From assembly GCA_038040485.1 (NCBI GenBank), contig JBBPIE010000032.1, positions 16,338 through 80,337 on the forward strand: 64,000 nucleotides of DNA, read 5' to 3'. Position 1 is the first letter of the stretch, and each line of letters starts with the position of its first letter. The notes beneath the pieces were generated by a model. That model was not told where the DNA came from and did no database searches. It saw only the letters and a list, made by a program, of their open reading frames with translations. This DNA comes from Onstottus_B arcticum (GTDB lineage: Bacteria > Acidobacteriota > Blastocatellia > UBA7656). Shown here in pieces: positions 59,569 to 64,000 of this stretch. Position numbers and translations under genes: made by a program.

Positions 59569-59757
59569 GCGATGCCCGTCGCCATCATAGAAGTACTGCC
59601 CCGTACCGCCGTGAAAGTCGTCTGTCGGTTCTCCCCGTCATACGTGAAAGTTCGGCTCTGGCCGTCAATGGTTTGGTTGCCTGCGTTGTCATACGTGCTC
59701 GCAAACAGACGATTGGTTGGTGCGTTGATTGCGGCCTGCGACTGCGGTGATCGGTGA
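59569..59757 (-). pseudogene. Frameshifted upstream piece of RHS tip 1
   Basis: On the minus strand one frame reads NRLFASTYDNAGNQTIDG and QSRTFTYDGENRQTTF, typical RHS/YD repeats; the continuation GGTGQYFYDGDGHRVKKI is in the next frame. The shift is near 59622-59632. The RHS homology ends about 24 bases after the 240-residue gene, so no full-length RHS precedes it. Confidence 0.7.
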
Positions 59758-59778
59758 GAATTCGGAGGACCGATGTTC

Positions 59779-60501
59779 CTAGTGTGTGCGTCTGGTCAAG
59801 GTGACGTTCGCTAGATCTAGATTCATAGATTCTGATGTCAGTCGGTCGATCTGTAGCTCGCCGTATTGCTGCCAGCGTTGTTGGAGCATTTTGCCAAAAG
59901 CTGGATTCTCCGGATCAACGCGCGGCTCGATATTGATCGGCCACATCTCAAGCGTGACTTGAAGCCACACCGGCGAAGCCTGCTTGATCGTGTCCCACTT
60001 CTGACTCGTTTTGTCGAAACTGCCTGCTTTCTCGACGTACAGAGTAACTCTTGCTTTGTAGGGCAGAGTCTCACCTGCAGCCAACACGCTCATCAGGTCT
60101 GGTGGCGGGCTCGGCTGATCGAGTCGCTGCCGCAGACCACCCCATTCAGGCGAAGCAGAGATAGAAGGCCAGTGACTTGAAGCATAAAGATATTTGTACG
60201 CCGCAGCGTCTTCCGGTGAACGTGCCAGGGTCTTTGCCCCTATCCAGAACTCGCGGTGCAACGTGATAACGGGCTTGTCGCTGTTGTTGGTGAACTCAAG
60301 ATTTAGCGTTACATCAAAGACGATGCTGTCATCGTTCTCGCGCACAAGCTTTACATCGGAGACCCTGCCTCGCAGACTGAGTAAGCTTTTGTCACGTTCT
60401 TTTTTCATACTCGCGGCGCCCTTGATAGAACGCCCGGCGTCGGTAAGGCTCGACAACAAAAGCAATACAGCAGCAATGTAAACATGAACCGCCTTCATCA
60501 T
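59779..60501 (-). CDS. Hypothetical secreted protein behind RHS tip 2 (candidate immunity)
   Basis: A 240-residue protein with a signal peptide (VHVYIAAVLLLLSSLTDAG) and a beta-rich body (SIVFDVTLNLEFTNNSDKP, ETLPYKARVTLYVEKAGSF). The family is unknown. It starts 14 bases after the stop of RHS tip 2, the tightest spacing in the locus. Export would place it where an NlpC/P60-like cell-wall toxin acts. Immunity is inferred from position and topology. Confidence 0.68.
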   Translation of the reverse strand: MMKAVHVYIAAVLLLLSSLTDAGRSIKGAASMKKERDKSLLSLRGRVSDVKLVRENDDSIVFDVTLNLEFTNNSDKPVITLHREFWIGAKTLARSPEDAAAYKYLYASSHWPSISASPEWGGLRQRLDQPSPPPDLMSVLAAGETLPYKARVTLYVEKAGSFDKTSQKWDTIKQASPVWLQVTLEMWPINIEPRVDPENPAFGKMLQQRWQQYGELQIDRLTSESMNLDLANVTLTRRTH

Positions 60502-60515
60502 AACTCTCCTTATCG

Positions 60516-61589
60516 TTACGGACGGTAGAAACCCGTATCCTTGCCGCTTTTCCCTTTGATTCTCCCGTAGTTAGTACCGTTGAAGGCGTCAACAGGAACG
60601 ATTTCGAACCTTCCGTTTACACCACTTCGGCTAAAGGCTTTAGTCGTGCCATCGTCGCCAGTAAAAATGACGTTCATAAAGTGCGTTGGCGTATTCTGTT
60701 CATCGGCATAGCGGACGATGTCACCGGTTCGTAAAGCATCTGAGGAAACTGACCCCAGCCTGCCAATTATCTCGTCAGCTTGTCGAACGCCGAAGTTGGC
60801 AAAGACTCCCGCCCCTTCGCTGCCCATCATCTGACCAGGGAGAGCGATTCTGCAAGTGGTCATTGAGCAGTCGTTATATTGACTGTCGCTCGGCCCACGG
60901 CTTGCCGCATCCTGTGGATTTCTCTCCGCAAACTTCGCTTGAGCGGTTAATCCGTGTTCAGCGGCTCCGAACGCTCTGCCAACTATACCGCCGAGCTTCG
61001 ACCCTTGCACGCTGTCGCCTCCAGCCACCGCTTTGTCGATCTTTTCAATCAGTTTTTTGCCCTCTTTACTGCTTGGATCATAGCCCAACTGCTTCGCTAG
61101 GGTGGCGGCACTGTCGCCCTCTTTGGACCTCTTGATATTGATGATTACCTTGTCAACTTCTCCGTTCCTTTTGCGCAGAATCGAGTAATCGAGTTCCCAG
61201 AGACCCGACGGATCAGCATACCGAAGCGGGTTGTTTAAGACGTAGGCATAGCGATTCGATGTCTGCGGGTTGGTCGCCCGGAGACTAAGCAGCGTCGGGT
61301 CGGCGCTCGTAAAACGTCCTTGAGTGTTGGAGTAGTAGCGTGCCTGCGCGTAATCGAGCCCCGTTTCATCGTCGCGCTCGTAGGTCGCCCATTTCTTCCT
61401 ATTGCCGTCGACCTGGCCATAACCTTGAGCGGTTGTTCTCCCACCTATGCCGGCGACCAGTTCCTCTCCAAAAGGTAAGTAGTCGTACCTGGACTTCACG
61501 GTCCCATCCTGCTTTGTCACTACGCGCGTGCTGCCGAGATGATCGCTTGTCAAATAGCTCGTGCCGCCACCGCCTGCTGCCGGAGGCAC
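60516..61589 (-). CDS. RHS core tip with NlpC/P60-like toxin domain (tip 2)
   Basis: A 357-residue frame. RHS core end: DHLGSTRVVTKQDGTVKSRY, ARYYSNTQGRF (83-93) and NNPLRYADPSGL (119-130). The variable tip has a Cys/His arrangement resembling NlpC/P60 or CHAP peptidases: NDCSMTTC (Cys241, Cys246), TGDIVRYAD (288-296) and THFMNVIF (His303). The assignment is by eye. An in-frame TAG at 61602-61604 cuts it off from the RHS repeats upstream, so expression would need internal initiation. Confidence 0.78.
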   Translation of the reverse strand: MPPAAGGGGTSYLTSDHLGSTRVVTKQDGTVKSRYDYLPFGEELVAGIGGRTTAQGYGQVDGNRKKWATYERDDETGLDYAQARYYSNTQGRFTSADPTLLSLRATNPQTSNRYAYVLNNPLRYADPSGLWELDYSILRKRNGEVDKVIINIKRSKEGDSAATLAKQLGYDPSSKEGKKLIEKIDKAVAGGDSVQGSKLGGIVGRAFGAAEHGLTAQAKFAERNPQDAASRGPSDSQYNDCSMTTCRIALPGQMMGSEGAGVFANFGVRQADEIIGRLGSVSSDALRTGDIVRYADEQNTPTHFMNVIFTGDDGTTKAFSRSGVNGRFEIVPVDAFNGTNYGRIKGKSGKDTGFYRP

Positions 61590-61790
61590 CGGGTCAGAGT
61601 GCTATTCCGCTATCAACTGACCATCCGCATTATACACAAAGATCGTCGTTCCGCCGCCGTCGATCTTCTTCGCGCGACGCCCGTCACCATCGTAGAAATA
61701 CTGCCCAACTGTCCCGTTGAACGTTAGCTGTCGATTCTCCACGTCATACGTAAACGTGCGGCTCTGGCCGGGCGAGAGCTCCGGTATCGA
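61590..61790 (-). pseudogene. RHS repeat piece upstream of a nonsense codon, tip 2
   Basis: In the same frame as tip 2, the minus strand reads GQSRTFTYDVENRQLTF, GQYFYDGDGRRAKKID and FVYNADGQLIAE, then TAG where tips 1 and 3 have Tyr (LIAEYHSDP). RHS homology begins about 45 bases after the PP2C-like gene. This is an N-terminally truncated RHS fragment with one nonsense mutation. Confidence 0.8.
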
Positions 61791-61835
61791 TGTCGCTTTT
61801 GATTGACCACTTCGGGGACTGACCCGTGGCAGCTC

Positions 61836-62591
61836 TCAAGCGGCTTGAATGACGCACAAGGCGAGCGGGTCGGATGGGTGGGTTCTTGCGATGGCTTCTC
61901 TTGCCAAAAAACTACAAACCTCGTCAATGTCAGCAGCAGATGTGCTGGTCGAGATAGCTTCTTCTGGAACGTTCTGGTTGAAGCTCTCGCTTCCTAATAC
62001 CAGTACGTCCTTAGGCTCAATTTCGAACTCAATCAAATGTATGTCCTGCATGGTTACGATCCTTCCAAGGCCAACTACATTCGACAGCATGCTCGAGGAT
62101 GTGTGACTGACTTTATCGGTCACCAGTCGGGCGTAGTCGTCGGTATTGATCTGAGCAGTTCTCCCGTCTCGCACCAAATAGCACTTGCAAACGCCCACAG
62201 AAGCGAGCGTTAAACTCTTCCCCACCCAAAGAATCGTCACCAGCGAGACCGTGATCCCGGTCCGCTGCCCCACGGCATGGGCCTGTTTATAAGCATCCAG
62301 TACTTTGTTCCTAATCTCGGACGTCGTCAGGACCTCACCGACACCTAGGAACAAGGGGCTTAGGCTTTCAAAAGCACCCGTAAGAAGAGTTTTGACGTTA
62401 TTGTCACCTTTCGGATCCGATTGCGAGGATTCACTGGACCAGTCCATGTTGTGTTGTTCCATCATTAGAGCGAATCCCGTTGGGAAATGAGGGGTTCGAT
62501 CGGGTGTAAGCAATAGGGACCTGAAACCTACAGTCCTGCCGGGCCTCTCACCTACTCTGACATATTTACGGCTATTGTAAGAAAGACTCAT
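61836..62591 (-). CDS. PP2C-like protein behind RHS tip 3
   Basis: A 251-residue cytoplasmic protein. The C-terminal two thirds resemble a PP2C-type Ser/Thr phosphatase: ASVGVCKCYLVRDGRTAQI, IEPKDVLVLGSESFNQNVP and THPSDPLALCVIQ. The N-terminal Asp-Gly metal motif is not evident, so it may be inactive or specialised. It lies 60 bases after the stop of RHS tip 3. It may be an immunity protein for that tip or an unrelated gene. Confidence 0.65.
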   Translation of the reverse strand: MSLSYNSRKYVRVGERPGRTVGFRSLLLTPDRTPHFPTGFALMMEQHNMDWSSESSQSDPKGDNNVKTLLTGAFESLSPLFLGVGEVLTTSEIRNKVLDAYKQAHAVGQRTGITVSLVTILWVGKSLTLASVGVCKCYLVRDGRTAQINTDDYARLVTDKVSHTSSSMLSNVVGLGRIVTMQDIHLIEFEIEPKDVLVLGSESFNQNVPEEAISTSTSAADIDEVCSFLAREAIARTHPSDPLALCVIQAA

Positions 62592-62651
62592 AGTTCGAGC
62601 GATCCAGATTGGATTCGGCCGTGTTGCCCCGCCTCGCGTTAACGGACATTG

Positions 62652-64000
62652 TCACTTTATCACTTTAAGGACCTCGCCAGTAGCCCTCCCAACGATGGTG
62701 ATCGTCCCGTCTGGAGCAATGGTCGTAATCTCCTTGACCGACTTTATGACAATGCCCTCGGCCGTGAAGTCGGCAGAGAGCGACTTTAAGCCCAGTTTGC
62801 CCATCACTCTTTCCATTGCAAAGTATCGTTCAACCATCGACACGGCCCTGGACGCCGCTATCTCCTTCTCCAAAAGGAGGGTGAATTTCCCTAGTGTGCC
62901 AAGGCGAAGAACACCTAGAGTGGTGATGCCACCACGCATCATCCCCGAGCCAAGCATGAGCTGTATTGGAAGGAAATTGAATTCGGCAATATAGTGAATC
63001 GCCTCTAGAGACGCGTCTGAATGGCGCGACATTTCGAAAGCAAACCGTTGGAGCTTGTCATCGATGCTAATCTGGCGATAAGTTGCGATCACTTTCCCGT
63101 CCGGCGATATGATATTCCCGCTCTCGAAGAATGTCCCGTTCCCGGTGAAGATAAAGCCTTGACCCTCAAAATATTTTTTCTCTGAGAGGAAAACTTCATC
63201 AATGAGGGTTCCGCTGCCCTCCGCGCCGGAAACTACATAGGTCTCTCCATTGGGATCGACAAAGAAGAGAGGGTTATTGCGAGCGTACACATATCCATTC
63301 CAGCTTTGCGGGTCGGTGAGAGCGGCTGCGGCATTTTCAGGGTCAACGCTCGTGAACCGGCCTTGCGCTGACGAGTAGTATCGTGCAAGGAAGTAATCCA
63401 GCCCCGATTCACCGTCTCTCTCCTTTTGGGTAAACTTCTGTCGGGTCGAGTCGCCTCCGCCATATCCAATCCCAACCGGGCGCTTGTCCGTTGGGATCTC
63501 TTCGCCAAACGGCAAGTAGTCGTATCGAGCCTTCACTGCGCCGGTCGAGTCCGTCACCACTCGCGTGCTTCCCAGGTGATCAGTTGTCAAATAGCTTGTT
63601 CCGCCTCCGCCTGCCGGCGGTGGCACAGGGTCACTATGATACTCCGCTATCAATCGTGTGGCTACGTCATACACGAACACCGTCGTGCCTCCCGTGCCAG
63701 GCGTGCTGTCGGTCTTCTTTACTCGTCGCCCGTCGCAGTCGTAGCTGTAAGTCCCAACTCCGCTGTTGAAGTTCGTCTGATGGTTCTCAGCGTCATATCC
63801 GAACAGCCGGCCACCCTGGTCTTGCGTCTGATTCCCCGAAAAGTCGTAAAGGCTTGCGATGATTCGATTCGTTGCCGCGTTGAACGCCGAGAGAGTCTGC
63901 GGAGTGAGGGCCGCGTTGATGATGTAGCCGGTCACCGCTCGGTTCCCGTACTGGTCGTAGCTGTAATTCTGCGACCACGTAGCTCCTTCGATCGCCGTCA
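62652..64000 (-). CDS. RHS-repeat protein with novel C-terminal domain (tip 3), 5' end beyond window
   Basis: The frame is open to the window edge; reading in from 64000 gives ATWSQNYSYDQYGNRAVTG and continues through RHS repeats (YDFSGNQTQDQGGRLFGYDA), the core end ARYYSSAQGRF and NNPLFFVDPNGE. The variable tip of about 200 residues (AEGSGTLIDEVFLSEKK, SRHSDASLEAIHYIAEFNF, GTLGKFTLLLEKEIAASRA) matches no domain I know. It is the only one of the three without a visible lesion, so it is probably the live RHS gene of the locus. Confidence 0.88.
   Translation of the reverse strand, partial: TAIEGATWSQNYSYDQYGNRAVTGYIINAALTPQTLSAFNAATNRIIASLYDFSGNQTQDQGGRLFGYDAENHQTNFNSGVGTYSYDCDGRRVKKTDSTPGTGGTTVFVYDVATRLIAEYHSDPVPPPAGGGGTSYLTTDHLGSTRVVTDSTGAVKARYDYLPFGEEIPTDKRPVGIGYGGGDSTRQKFTQKERDGESGLDYFLARYYSSAQGRFTSVDPENAAAALTDPQSWNGYVYARNNPLFFVDPNGETYVVSGAEGSGTLIDEVFLSEKKYFEGQGFIFTGNGTFFESGNIISPDGKVIATYRQISIDDKLQRFAFEMSRHSDASLEAIHYIAEFNFLPIQLMLGSGMMRGGITTLGVLRLGTLGKFTLLLEKEIAASRAVSMVERYFAMERVMGKLGLKSLSADFTAEGIVIKSVKEITTIAPDGTITIVGRATGEVLKVIK

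Overview
The window looks like chromosomal DNA of a soil Acidobacteriota, possibly from a metagenome assembly because a 100-N gap interrupts it at 54225-54324. The lineage call is inference. It rests on a VWFA-related Acidobacterial-type secreted protein (47798-49435), a TlpA fusion to a TIGR03435-like soil domain (10564-11787), a carboxypeptidase-regulatory-like relic, and many palindromic intergenic repeats. There is no rRNA, no recognisable tRNA and no CRISPR array.

Layout. 190-7611: a membrane sulfatase, a sigma-54 response regulator and its histidine kinase, a stand-alone receiver and a PilZ protein. 8008-13326: a duplicated accessory unit, made of a secreted Cys-rich peptide head-to-head with a TPR protein, followed by a hairpin leader that precedes an unrelated gene in each copy. 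13538-21736: PilT ATPase and a split glycolate oxidase set (glcF, glcE, then glcD further on) with an FHA-DUF309 fusion coupled to glcE. 21785-26374: a minus-strand run with a HEPN pair, a MoaD-MoeB-rhodanese fusion, a JAMM protease, an isochorismatase-like hydrolase and a CysM-like synthase. This reads as cysteine synthesis from a protein thiocarboxylate. 27277-29281: TPP riboswitch and thiC. 29400-35040: a toxin-antitoxin pair with a frameshifted toxin, an overlapping nucleotidyltransferase pair, an unrecognised two-gene operon, a cobalamin-binding protein and RidA. 35167-43180: amidase, serine hydrolase, a dehydrogenase/pterin synthase/glycosyltransferase group, a triple-HhH secreted protein and a DUF3500 protein. 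43280-53796: a MITE-like element with a 9-bp target duplication, an AraC regulator, redoxin, the VWFA protein, proS and gene relics. 54004-57303: a hendecad coiled-coil gene and two tandem secreted paralogs.

57618-64000 is the most system-like part: three RHS tips in tandem on the minus strand with unrelated C-terminal domains, one Tlde1/DUF2778-like and one resembling an NlpC/P60 peptidase. Each is followed at once by a 240-251 residue protein that could be its immunity factor. The two distal tips carry disabling lesions and look like orphan cassettes; the proximal one runs off the window end.

Repeats are a second theme. At least five inverted-repeat families sit between genes, and some have supplied the stop codons or last residues of neighbouring genes.
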